Shown here: piece after piece, positions 9,825 through 17,151 of the stretch
Layout: each line of letters begins with the position of its first letter
Position numbering within the stretch: position 1 is the first letter of the stretch
Assembly (NCBI RefSeq): GCF_014297575.1
Contig: NZ_CP060412.1
Location: 992,001 to 1,056,000, forward strand
DNA length: 64,000 nucleotides
Direction: 5' to 3'
Origin: Dyella telluris
Lineage (GTDB): Bacteria; Pseudomonadota; Gammaproteobacteria; Xanthomonadales; Rhodanobacteraceae
Made by a program: the position numbers and the translations under genes
The notes under the pieces: model-generated
The model's input: the letters and a program-made list of their open reading frames with translations, nothing else
The model's database searches: none
Told to the model about the DNA's origin: nothing

Positions 9825-9874
9825 GAGGAGTGAGAAGCGAGAGAAGGCGGGCTGGCTCTCACTTCTCATTCCTC
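9825..9874. repeat. Imperfect inverted repeat of GAGAAGTGAG type after dnaE
   Basis: Two 19-base arms (9825-9843 and 9856-9874) pair at 17 positions plus one G-T wobble, around a 12-base loop. The core GAGAAG/CTTCTC and flanking GAAGTGAG copies (9813-9820) are purine-rich and low in GC compared with the genes on either side. The look is that of a dispersed small repeat; copies elsewhere cannot be checked here. It may also stop dnaE transcription. Confidence 0.5.
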
Positions 9875-9910
9875 GTCACTGTTTTCCTCGCGCTTTCCCA
9901 TACGCCCCCG

Positions 9911-9940
9911 TTCCCGCGATTTTTCACAGACCGGTATACT
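9911..9940 (+). promoter_or_regulatory. Candidate promoter for accA
   Basis: A good -10 hexamer TATACT (9935-9940) with a weak -35 TTCCCG (9911-9916), 18-base spacing, about 30 bases before the accA start. The surrounding DNA is AT-richer than the genes. It would let accA be transcribed independently of dnaE. Confidence 0.45.
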
Positions 9941-9969
9941 GGCGCGCTTACGGTTATGAACTGCACCGA

Positions 9970-10926
9970 ATGAATCCCAACTTCCTCGATTTCGAACAAC
10001 CCATCGCCGAGCTGGACGCGAAGATTGAAGAGCTTCGCCACGCCAGCCACGGGCAGGCGTTCAACATCGACGAAGAAGTCGGCCGCCTGCGTGAAAAGCT
10101 GAAGCTGAAGACCAACGAGATCTTCCGCAACCTCACGCCCTGGCAGGTCACACAGCTGTCGCGCCATCCGGGTCGCCCGTACACGCTCGACTACATCAGC
10201 GTGATGTGCGACGAGTTCCACGAGCTGGCCGGCGACCGCGCCTACGCGGATGACGCCGCCATCGTCGGCGGCCTTGGCCGCATCAACGGCCGTTCGGTGA
10301 TGATCATCGGTCACCAGAAGGCACGCGATACCAAGGGCAAGGTGCGCCGCAACTTCGGCATGCCGCGTCCCGAGGGTTACCGCAAGGCACTGCGCCTGAT
10401 GAAGATGGCCGAACGTTTCGGCCTGCCGCTGATTACCCTGATCGACACCCCAGGCGCCTACCCGGGCGTGGGCGCCGAAGAGCGTGGCCAGTCCGAAGCC
10501 ATTGCGCGCAACCTGCTGGAAATGGCCGACCTGAAGACACCCATCGTCTGCACCGTGATCGGTGAAGGCGGTTCGGGTGGTGCGCTGGCCATCGGCGTGG
10601 GTGACCGCACCGTCATGCTGCAGTACTCGACGTATTCGGTGATTTCACCGGAAGGCTGCGCATCCATCCTGTGGAAGAGCGCCGAGAAGGCCAAGGATGC
10701 CGCCGAAGCGCTGGGTCTGACGGCACCGCGCCTGCTGGAGCTGGGCCTGATCGACAAGGTGGTGCGCGAGCCGCTGGGTGGCGCCCATCGCAACCCGCAC
10801 TCCATGGCCGTGCGCCTGAAGGCGGTGCTGCTCAACCAGCTCGACGAGCTGGAAGCACTGCCGGTGAAGGATCTGCTGGACCTGCGCTACAAGCGCCTGC
10901 GCGGCTACGGCGCGTACAACGAGTAA
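9970..10926 (+). CDS. accA: Acetyl-CoA carboxylase carboxyltransferase subunit alpha
   Basis: Alpha half of the carboxyltransferase that moves the carboxyl group from biotin to acetyl-CoA, giving malonyl-CoA for fatty acid synthesis. The 318-residue protein begins [20 protein letters not shown], a helical N-terminus typical of AccA, followed by the crotonase-like core with [30 protein letters not shown] and the glycine-rich [15 protein letters not shown] oxyanion region. Length matches the family (about 318). No strong ribosome-binding site is visible, but the ATG at 9970 is the conserved start. Confidence 0.97.
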   Translation: MNPNFLDFEQPIAELDAKIEELRHASHGQAFNIDEEVGRLREKLKLKTNEIFRNLTPWQVTQLSRHPGRPYTLDYISVMCDEFHELAGDRAYADDAAIVGGLGRINGRSVMIIGHQKARDTKGKVRRNFGMPRPEGYRKALRLMKMAERFGLPLITLIDTPGAYPGVGAEERGQSEAIARNLLEMADLKTPIVCTVIGEGGSGGALAIGVGDRTVMLQYSTYSVISPEGCASILWKSAEKAKDAAEALGLTAPRLLELGLIDKVVREPLGGAHRNPHSMAVRLKAVLLNQLDELEALPVKDLLDLRYKRLRGYGAYNE

Positions 10927-10936
10927 GCGTGACCCC

Positions 10937-10964
10937 ACGGGGATTCGCCACGGTGAATCCCCGT
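10937..10964 (+). terminator. Hairpin after accA
   Basis: A 10-base perfect stem (ACGGGGATTC / GAATCCCCGT) with an 8-base loop, 11 bases past the accA stop. No T-run follows on the plus strand, so intrinsic termination is likely only partial. Confidence 0.5.
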
Positions 10965-11059
10965 CTCGCCGCCTCGCGGCGATACCGCGCATGTCGCCTG
11001 CCCGGCAGGCACGTTCAGCTGGCGCGATGAAACCCAAAACCCATTCCAGGGCACTCACC

Positions 11060-11200
11060 CTGGGCGAGGCAGGAAACGCTTGCCCGTCGCCCGGGTTACC
11101 CGGCGACTGGTCCGGAGGCTGGCCCCGGCTCCACCGGATACGCGACAGGCGTAGCCGGCGACACCCTCTGGCATTCCCATCCGTATCGATACGGAGGCGT
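11060..11200 (+). promoter_or_regulatory. Structured 5' leader of the beta-propeller gene
   Basis: The 280 bases between accA and the next gene can fold into several consecutive hairpins: GGCA..TGCC (11068-11084), GTCGCC..GGCGAC with an inner GGG/CCC (11086-11107), a TCCGG..CCGGA helix (about 11110-11137), and a perfect 16-base palindrome TCCGTATCGATACGGA at 11180-11195. The last one covers the first bases of the ribosome-binding site GGAGG (11193-11197), 9 bases before the ATG. It does not match a riboswitch class I recognise. The palindrome could equally be a protein-binding operator. Confidence 0.4.
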
Positions 11201-11206
11201 CAGTCC

Positions 11207-12292
11207 ATGGCTCACTTCCAGCTTCGACCCGCGTCATCCCGCCTCGCCCTGGCCATTGCCGGCGCGATCGCCGTGGCGGGCATGGCGGTTTCACCCATCG
11301 CCCGCGCTCAGTCCGAGGGCAACATCCTTATCGCCGACCAGTTCAACAACCGGGTGATCGAGATCAATCCGGCCACGCATCATGTGGTCTGGACGTTCGG
11401 CAATGGCTCGGACGTACCGGGCCCGCACAGCGTCGTCGGCGTCAACGATGCCGAGCGCATCGGCCCGCTCACTCTCATATCCGGCACCGGTACTCCGCCC
11501 GGACTGCCCGGATGCAGCGACACCGTGAACGGCTGCCCCGACAACCGGGTCTTCATCGTCGATCCGTCCGGCAACATCGTGTGGCAGTACGGCCAGGCTG
11601 GCGTCACCGGCGACGGTCCGAACCAGCTCAACACGCCGGTGCACTCGCTGTTCCTGATCAGCTTTCCGGGCCACACCGGCCCCCACGTCCTGATCACCGA
11701 CCAGGGCAACCAGCGCGTCATCCTGGTGAACCTCAACCACCAGATCGTCTGGCAGTACGGCACCACGGGCATGGCCGGCGACGGCCCCGGCCAGCTCAGC
11801 AACCCCAACAGTGCGGAGGTACTCGCCAACGGGCATGTACTGATCGCCGATGAAAGTAATAACCGCGTCATCGAGATCACCACCGGCGGGAAGCTCGTGA
11901 AGACCTTTACCGACCAGGGCACGGTCAGCGGCGCTGCATTCGCCAGCCGGCTGGCCAACGGCGACACGCTGATCTCCGACGCCAACAACAATCGCATCGT
12001 GGAAGTGAACGGCAGCGACCACACCGTATGGCAGTACGTCACCAACACCGCCGCGGACAGCAACCCCTCGCCCGCGCCCACGCGCGCCGTGCGCTTGCAA
12101 AACGGCAATACGCTGATCAGCGACCAGTTCAACGACCGCGTCATGGAAGTCACGCATGCCGGCAAGATCGTGTTCCAGCAGGGCACGATCAACGCACCCG
12201 GCAGTGGCTTCAATCAGCTGAACGGTCCTTACGACGCCAAGGTGATCGGCGACTTCACCGGACTCACGCCGCCGTTCAGTGTGCAGCCTTAG
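11207..12292 (+). CDS. Secreted NHL-like beta-propeller protein
   Basis: A 361-residue protein with a signal peptide (hydrophobic LALAIAGAIAVAGMAV, cleavage likely after ARA at about residue 36). The mature part is built of about five to six repeats of the form GNxLIADQxNNRVIEI...VWQYGxxGxxGDGPxQLNxP, the pattern of NHL/SMP-30-type propeller blades (for example LIADQFNNRVIEI, LITDQGNQRVILV, LIADESNNRVIEI, LISDANNNRIVEV, LISDQFNDRVMEV). No catalytic motif or membrane anchor is visible. Such propellers usually bind proteins or ligands; no function can be assigned. The start is set by GGAGG at 11193-11197. Confidence 0.82.
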   Translation: MAHFQLRPASSRLALAIAGAIAVAGMAVSPIARAQSEGNILIADQFNNRVIEINPATHHVVWTFGNGSDVPGPHSVVGVNDAERIGPLTLISGTGTPPGLPGCSDTVNGCPDNRVFIVDPSGNIVWQYGQAGVTGDGPNQLNTPVHSLFLISFPGHTGPHVLITDQGNQRVILVNLNHQIVWQYGTTGMAGDGPGQLSNPNSAEVLANGHVLIADESNNRVIEITTGGKLVKTFTDQGTVSGAAFASRLANGDTLISDANNNRIVEVNGSDHTVWQYVTNTAADSNPSPAPTRAVRLQNGNTLISDQFNDRVMEVTHAGKIVFQQGTINAPGSGFNQLNGPYDAKVIGDFTGLTPPFSVQP

Positions 12293-12308
12293 TGAAGGAC
12301 TTCGCTTC

Positions 12309-12337
12309 GCAGCCCCGGCACGCCCGGGGCTGCGTTT
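12309..12337 (+). terminator. Terminator after the beta-propeller gene
   Basis: GC-rich stem GCAGCCCC / GGGGCTGC (12309-12316 and 12326-12333) followed by GTTTG, 16 bases after the stop codon. The T-run is short. Confidence 0.6.
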
Positions 12338-12396
12338 GCATGACCTGTCGCTTCCACGGGTTATGATCGGCCCCGCCTGTCACAGCGGAGGCCGAC

Positions 12397-13152
12397 ATGG
12401 CCAGCGAACACGCCACCAAGCTCGCCGTACTCATCGACGCGGACAACGCGCAGCCGACCATCGCCGAGCCACTGCTGGCGGAAGTGGCCAAGTACGGCAC
12501 CGCGCACGTCAAGCGCGCCTACGGTGATTGGACGTCCAATCACCTGAAGGGCTGGAAGGAGCAACTGCTCACGCAGTCGATCCAGCCGATCCAGCAGTTC
12601 GGCTATACCAGCGGCAAGAACGCTACCGATTCGGCCATGATCATCGATGCGATGGATCTGCTGTATTCGGGGCGTTTTGACGGCTTCTGCATCGTTTCCA
12701 GCGACAGCGATTTCACGCGACTGGCGGCACGCATCCGCGAATCGGGCCTGATCGTCTACGGCTTCGGCGAACGCAAAACGCCCGACCCGTTCGTGGCAGC
12801 CTGCGACAAGTTCATCTACACCGACATCCTCATCGCCAAGCCGGATGAAGAACAACCACTGAAGCCACGCACCGCGGCACAGCTCAAGCAGGATTCCAGC
12901 CTGGTGAACCTGCTGCGCAACGCGGTGGAAGCGGCTTCGGACGACGACGGCTGGGCCACGCTGAGCGGCGTGGGTTCCATCGTCACCAAGCAGCGTCCCA
13001 ACTTCGATGCGCGTTCCTATGGCTACAACAAGCTGAGCGAACTGATCACCGCCACCACCTTGTTCGAGATCGATCGCCGCAGCTCCGGCGAAGGTCGTCC
13101 GAAAGTGATCTACGTGCGCAACAAGAGCAAGAAGCCGGCGGCCCGTGACTAA
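12397..13152 (+). CDS. NYN-domain (LabA/DUF88) protein with C-terminal OST-HTH-like domain
   Basis: A 251-residue protein. Residues 8-150 form an NYN domain of the PIN-like nuclease fold: VLIDADNAQ (D14, D16), KNATDSAMIIDAMDLLYSG and VSSDSDFTRLAARIRESG provide the acidic residues expected to bind metal for RNA cleavage. Residues 170-245 (LVNLLRNAVEAASDDDGWATLSGVGSIV..) look like the OST-HTH/LOTUS winged helix that often follows NYN domains and binds RNA. A clear GGAGG lies 6 bases before the ATG. Its last codons overlap the tilS start by 8 bases, so the two are likely co-translated. RNase activity is inference from the fold. Confidence 0.85.
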   Translation: MASEHATKLAVLIDADNAQPTIAEPLLAEVAKYGTAHVKRAYGDWTSNHLKGWKEQLLTQSIQPIQQFGYTSGKNATDSAMIIDAMDLLYSGRFDGFCIVSSDSDFTRLAARIRESGLIVYGFGERKTPDPFVAACDKFIYTDILIAKPDEEQPLKPRTAAQLKQDSSLVNLLRNAVEAASDDDGWATLSGVGSIVTKQRPNFDARSYGYNKLSELITATTLFEIDRRSSGEGRPKVIYVRNKSKKPAARD

Positions 13153-14437
13153 TACGCTGCCGGAGATTCTGCACGGCGCGCTGCGCCAGCATCCGCAGGG
13201 ATCCCTGTGCGTGGCCTACAGCGGCGGCCCCGATTCCACCGCCGTGCTGCACGCACTGGCGCAGCTGCCGCAAGCGCATGCGCGTGGCCTGCGCGCCTTG
13301 CATGTCGATCACGGCCTGCACCCGGACAGCCACATCTGGGCCGAGCACTGCAGGCAGCTGGCGCAGGCCTGGGGCGTGACCTGCCTGGTGTTGCGCGTGG
13401 ACGTGGATCACGCACGCGGCTACGGCCTGGAGGCGGCCGCACGCGATGCGCGCTACCGCGCCTTCGCCGCATCGCTGCAGAAGGGCGAACAACTGGTACT
13501 GGCGCATCACCGCGACGACCAGGCGGAAACCGTGCTGCTCAAGCTGCTGCGCGGCGCGGGCCCGGAAGGCCTGGGCGGCATGCGCGCCACGCGCCGGCTG
13601 GGTGACGGGCAGCTGTGGCGCCCGCTGCTGGACGCACCACGCCAGACGCTGCGTCGTTACGTGGAGCAGCACGAACTGCCGTGCATCGACGATCCGTCGA
13701 ACCACGATGCGCGCCTGTCGAGGAACTTCCTGCGCCACGAAATTCTCCCGCGCCTGAGCCAGCACTGGCCGCAGGCGGTGGATTCCATCGTGCACAGCGC
13801 ACGCCTGCATCGCGCCGCCACCGAGGCACTGGAACAGCAGTGGCGTACCGAGGGGGCCCGGCTGCTGGATGCGTCCAATGGCAGCCTCGACGCCAGTGGC
13901 TGGCTGGCGCTGTCGCCTGCGCTGCGCCATCCCCTGCTCGACGACTGGCTGCATGCGCGTGGACTCAGCGCCCCCACCAGCGCGCAGCGCGAACAGATCG
14001 AACGCCAGTGCGGCGCCCGCGAGGGCCAGCTGCCATGCATCCGCTGGCCCGGCGTGGAAGTCCACGTGTGGAAGGGGCGCCTGTGGGCACTGCCGCCCCA
14101 GCCCGCGATCGACCCGCAGTGGCAGGCCCGTTGGCAGGGCGAGCCGCTGCCCCTGCCCGATGGCGGCAGCCTGCTGCTGGAGCCGCCGGTGCGGCTGCCT
14201 GCCCCGCTGACGGTGCGCCTGCGCCGGGGCGGCGAGCACCTTCGCCCGGCCGGCGATCCGCACACGAGGGAGTTGCGCGACCTGTTCCAGCAAAGCGGCA
14301 TGCCGCCGTGGCGCCGGGCGGCCTGCCCCATGTTCTATGCCGGGGAGGAACTCGTCGGCGCGGGTGACCGCTGGTTCACCGAGCGCGGCATCGCCGTGCT
14401 GGGCGACGCCCGCCCCCGCTGGCAGCCCGCCTGGTAG
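13145..14437 (+). CDS. tilS: tRNA(Ile)-lysidine synthetase TilS
   Basis: Modifies C34 of the CAU-anticodon tRNA-Ile to lysidine, changing its decoding from AUG to AUA; essential in most bacteria. The 430-residue protein has the N-type ATP pyrophosphatase PP-loop VAYSGGPDSTAVLHAL (SGGPDS at residues 26-31), the LHVDHGLHPDS and HHRDDQAETVLLKLLRG motifs, and a C-terminal TilS domain ending in GDRWFTERGIAVL. The start is GTG at 13145, inside the end of the NYN gene. In relatives tilS often sits beside accA; here two genes come between. Confidence 0.95.
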   Translation: MTNTLPEILHGALRQHPQGSLCVAYSGGPDSTAVLHALAQLPQAHARGLRALHVDHGLHPDSHIWAEHCRQLAQAWGVTCLVLRVDVDHARGYGLEAAARDARYRAFAASLQKGEQLVLAHHRDDQAETVLLKLLRGAGPEGLGGMRATRRLGDGQLWRPLLDAPRQTLRRYVEQHELPCIDDPSNHDARLSRNFLRHEILPRLSQHWPQAVDSIVHSARLHRAATEALEQQWRTEGARLLDASNGSLDASGWLALSPALRHPLLDDWLHARGLSAPTSAQREQIERQCGAREGQLPCIRWPGVEVHVWKGRLWALPPQPAIDPQWQARWQGEPLPLPDGGSLLLEPPVRLPAPLTVRLRRGGEHLRPAGDPHTRELRDLFQQSGMPPWRRAACPMFYAGEELVGAGDRWFTERGIAVLGDARPRWQPAW

Positions 14438-14517
14438 CCCGGCCAGTCGCGGCACGAACGCGACACCACTGCCCCGCGGATTGATTCCGCACGCCCCCTG
14501 CGCTAGTTTTGCGGGCC

Positions 14518-14769
14518 ATGGCCAAGTCTGCATCCGCCCCCGTCGCCCCCGCCCCCGATTTCGAACACTCGCTGGACGAACTCGAGCAGCTGGTTGCGCG
14601 CATGGAGGGCGGGGAGCTGAGCCTGGACGAATCCCTGTCCTCTTTCGAACGCGGCATCGGCCTATATCGTCATTGCCAGCAGGCATTGGAAAATGCCGAA
14701 CTGCGCGTACGACTGCTGCTCGATCCCGATGCCCCAGATACAGCCGAACCTTTCCAGCCCGAGCTCTGA
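14518..14769 (+). CDS. xseB: Exodeoxyribonuclease VII small subunit
   Basis: XseB, 83 residues, several copies of which bind one XseA to form exonuclease VII, which degrades single-stranded DNA. After a Pro/Ala-rich start the signature [40 protein letters not shown] is clear. The ATG at 14518 is preferred over an in-frame TTG 9 bases upstream. The 3' end overlaps ispA by about 40 bases, as in many proteobacteria where xseB-ispA are coupled. xseA is not in the window. Confidence 0.95.
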   Translation: MAKSASAPVAPAPDFEHSLDELEQLVARMEGGELSLDESLSSFERGIGLYRHCQQALENAELRVRLLLDPDAPDTAEPFQPEL

Positions 14770-15652
14770 GCTCGGCGCCCCGCTCAAGTCGCTGATCGCT
14801 CGCGCCGAAGAGGCGCTCGTCCGTTCGCTACCCCCGGCCGATACCGCGCCGGTGGAGCTGCATCAGGCGATGCGATACGCCGTGCTTGGCGGCGGCAAGC
14901 GCCTGCGCCCGCTACTGGTGTACGCCGCCGGCTTTGCGCTGGGCGAAATCGGCCCGCGCCTGGATGCCCCGGCCGTGGCCGTGGAGCTGATCCACGCCTA
15001 TTCGCTGGTCCACGACGACCTGCCCGCCATGGACGACGACGCCATGCGTCGCGGCCGCCCCACCTGCCACATCGTGTTCGGCGAGGCCATGGCCATTCTC
15101 GCCGGCGATGCACTGCAGGCGCTGGCCTTCGAGCTGCTCGCCCACGAACTGGATTCAGGCGTGTCGCCAGCCAGCTGCGTGGAGATGCTGCGCGTGCTGG
15201 GCCGGGCCTGTGGCGCGGACGGCATGGCCGGTGGGCAGGCGCTGGATCTGGCCGCCGTGGGCCGCAAGCTCACCCTGGAAGAGCTGGAGTTCATGCATGC
15301 CTGCAAGACGGGGGCGCTGATCCGCGCGGCCGTGCAGCTGGGCGGCCTTGCCGCCGGCGCTTCACCGGACCAGCTTGCCGCACTGGACCGCTACGCCCAC
15401 GCCGTGGGCCTGGCCTTCCAGGTGCGCGACGACATCCTCGACGTCGAGGGTGAATCCGCCGTGCTCGGCAAGACGGCCGGCAAGGACGCGGCGGCGGACA
15501 AACCCACCTTCCCGTCCATCATCGGCATGGAAGCGTCGCGCGAGCACCTGGACCGCCTGACCGGCATCGCGCTGGATGCCATCGCCCCCTTCGGCGAGCG
15601 CGCCGCCCCACTGGCCGAACTGGCCCGCTACGCAGCAGCGCGGTTGCGGTAA
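14729..15652 (+). CDS. ispA: Polyprenyl (farnesyl) diphosphate synthase
   Basis: Condenses isopentenyl with allylic diphosphates to make farnesyl diphosphate for undecaprenyl carriers and quinones. 307 residues from the ATG at 14729. [10 protein letters not shown] (54-63), the first aspartate-rich motif DDLPAMDDD (96-104) and the second DDILD (234-238) bind the diphosphates through Mg2+. Short-chain specificity is inferred from the xseB linkage. The N-terminus is uncertain: an in-frame start 36 bases upstream also exists inside xseB. In many relatives dxs follows; here a repeat protein does. Confidence 0.95.
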   Translation: MPQIQPNLSSPSSELGAPLKSLIARAEEALVRSLPPADTAPVELHQAMRYAVLGGGKRLRPLLVYAAGFALGEIGPRLDAPAVAVELIHAYSLVHDDLPAMDDDAMRRGRPTCHIVFGEAMAILAGDALQALAFELLAHELDSGVSPASCVEMLRVLGRACGADGMAGGQALDLAAVGRKLTLEELEFMHACKTGALIRAAVQLGGLAAGASPDQLAALDRYAHAVGLAFQVRDDILDVEGESAVLGKTAGKDAAADKPTFPSIIGMEASREHLDRLTGIALDAIAPFGERAAPLAELARYAAARLR

Positions 15653-15654
15653 CG

Positions 15655-15669
15655 CCCGCTCTGAGCGGG
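15655..15669 (+). terminator. Small hairpin after ispA
   Basis: CCCGCT / AGCGGG with a 3-base loop, directly behind the ispA stop. No T-run follows, so this is a weak terminator at best. Confidence 0.35.
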
Positions 15670-15768
15670 TGAAGTTCCGTGCTCAACTTGCGTGCCGCTG
15701 ACGATGCGTCAACAGCGGACGCACTGGAACGTTGGAGGGTCATACATCCCTCACCCGTTTCGACCGAC

Positions 15769-16569
15769 ATGCCGCTTTCCCGCCTCACACGCCGCCATCG
15801 TGGTGCCTTCGCGGGCGCCCTCGTTTCGCTGCTGATCGCCGGCGCGGCCCATGCCGCGCAGACACCTGATTTCTCCGGCGCCTGGCGCCTGGACGACCGC
15901 AACAGCGACAGCCCCGATGCACTGACCAACGCCCTGCGCATCGAGGCGCGCAAAGAGCAGGCCAGCCAGCAGATCGCACCGGCTTCGTCATCCTCCAGCC
16001 CCACGCCACCGGCCGGCGGCCACGGCGGCGGGCGTCACGGTGGCGGCATGGGTGGCGGCGGCATGGGTGGCGGCGGCATGGGTGGTGGCGGCATGGGTGG
16101 TGGCGGCATGGGCGGCGGTGGCATGGGCGGCGGCGGCATGGGCGGCGGTGGCCACGGCGGCGGCCACGGCCATCACGGCGATGGCGGTGACAGCAAGCCG
16201 GCCAGCACCAGCGACAAGGACCCGATCGCCACCGCGACCTACCCGATGCCTCCCACGCTGAAGACCGATTCCGTGCTGCTGGTGCAGCAGGACGAGAAGA
16301 CCTTCCAGATCCGCCTGAACAACGGCGACCAACTCACCGGCAAGCTCGATGGGGTGGCGCGGCAGTCGCTCAACGGCAACGCCATGGTGCGCGGCCATAT
16401 CGACAACGGACAGCTCACGGTGAACATTCGCTATGCCGACGGCACGCAGCTGGACCAGACCTGGGCCGTGACGCCCGATGGCCAGCAGATGGTGGTGGTC
16501 GGCGCCTGGAAAATCCCCACGCTGGATCAGCCGGTGACGTTCAAGCGCACCTACGTGGGCCTCCACTGA
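15769..16569 (+). CDS. Secreted glycine-rich repeat protein
   Basis: Function unknown; 266 residues. A basic start and hydrophobic stretch (GALVSLLIAGAAHA) form a signal peptide, with cleavage likely near AHA-AQ. Next comes a conserved-looking TPDFSGAWRLDDRNSDSPD, then a low-complexity Gly/His/Met block (seven GGGGM units, then GGHGGGHGHH) and a C-terminal beta-rich domain of about 110 residues (DSVLLVQQDEKTFQIRLNNGDQ .. QMVVVGAWKIP). The His/Met-rich tract could bind metals, but that is only suggestion. No ribosome-binding site precedes the ATG at 15769, so the start is the least certain part. Confidence 0.7.
   Translation: MPLSRLTRRHRGAFAGALVSLLIAGAAHAAQTPDFSGAWRLDDRNSDSPDALTNALRIEARKEQASQQIAPASSSSSPTPPAGGHGGGRHGGGMGGGGMGGGGMGGGGMGGGGMGGGGMGGGGMGGGGHGGGHGHHGDGGDSKPASTSDKDPIATATYPMPPTLKTDSVLLVQQDEKTFQIRLNNGDQLTGKLDGVARQSLNGNAMVRGHIDNGQLTVNIRYADGTQLDQTWAVTPDGQQMVVVGAWKIPTLDQPVTFKRTYVGLH
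16048..16152 (+). repeat. 15-base tandem repeat encoding GGGGM
   Basis: Seven head-to-tail copies of a 15-base unit ATGGGYGGYGGYGGC, differing only at third codon positions. It encodes MGGGG repeats in the secreted protein. Such in-frame minisatellites can change copy number by slippage without a frameshift. Confidence 0.9.
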
Positions 16570-16579
16570 AACCGTGCCA

Positions 16580-16596
16580 GGGCGGCAACGCCGCCC
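16580..16596. terminator. Convergent hairpin
   Basis: GGGCGGC / GCCGCCC with a 3-base AAC loop lies between the ends of the glycine-rich protein gene (plus) and the DUF4870 gene (minus). It is symmetrical and could act for both, though it lacks a T-run. Confidence 0.5.
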
Positions 16597-16615
16597 CGGC
16601 AGCGGGGGAGGCACG

Positions 16616-17029
16616 CTAGCCGATCAGGCGCAGCGTGTACGGGTAGCGGTAGCGCACGCCTTCGTTGGCGCGGATGGACGCGATGATGGTGAACACCAGC
16701 CAGGCCACGCCAACCACCAGCCCAACTGGCATCGCGATCAGCACACCCAGGCCCAGCGTGATCAGGGTGAGCACGAACAGGGCGAAGAACACGATGGCCA
16801 CGGTGATGTTGAAGTTCAGTGCTTCCTTGCCCTGGTCATTGACGAAGGGCATGGAATCCTTCTTCACCAGCCAGATGATCAGCGGCCCGAGGAAACAGCC
16901 CCAGCCCAGCCAGTGGCCGGTGATGATCAAGCCCAGCAAGGAGGAAAGATGGGCGAACATGGCCCACTGGCGCTCCTGCGCTGAAGGAAGATCGGACGGC
17001 GGTACGACAGTCTCGGGCGGAACGCTCAT
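16616..17029 (-). CDS. DUF4870/Tic20-like membrane protein
   Basis: Small inner-membrane protein of 137 residues. ERQWAMFAHLSSLLGL followed by GPLIIWLVKKDSMPFVNDQGKEALNFNITV is the DUF4870 signature; three to four hydrophobic helices cover the rest. Family members have no proven function. The ATG at 17029 is preceded by AGGAG 8 bases upstream; a GTG two codons earlier is less likely. It lies 122 bases downstream of pmbA on the same strand, separated by two hairpins. Confidence 0.85.
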   Translation of the reverse strand: MSVPPETVVPPSDLPSAQERQWAMFAHLSSLLGLIITGHWLGWGCFLGPLIIWLVKKDSMPFVNDQGKEALNFNITVAIVFFALFVLTLITLGLGVLIAMPVGLVVGVAWLVFTIIASIRANEGVRYRYPYTLRLIG

Positions 17030-17065
17030 GCGCACTTCTCCTGGGTCGTAAAAGCCTGAATCACA

Positions 17066-17124
17066 TCGTCAGCCACAGGCTGACGACCCGATCCTAGCAA
17101 CTGTGCACCCGGTTTGCCGGGTGC
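17066..17124 (-). other. Two hairpins between pmbA and the DUF4870 gene
   Basis: TCGTCAGCC / GGCTGACGA with a 3-base ACA loop (17066-17086) and GCACCCGG / CCGGGTGC with a 4-base loop (17105-17124). Neither is followed by a T-run on the minus strand. They probably separate the two transcripts. Confidence 0.45.
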
Positions 17125-17151
17125 CACTCGTCGCATCCGCGAGCGCGGGCG

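Noticed and set aside
11060..11200. Cyclic-di-GMP, cobalamin or other known riboswitch
   Set aside because: None of the conserved core sequences of these classes is present, only generic stems.
16048..16152. Possible CRISPR array
   Set aside because: Units are contiguous 15-mers without spacers and are in frame within a gene.
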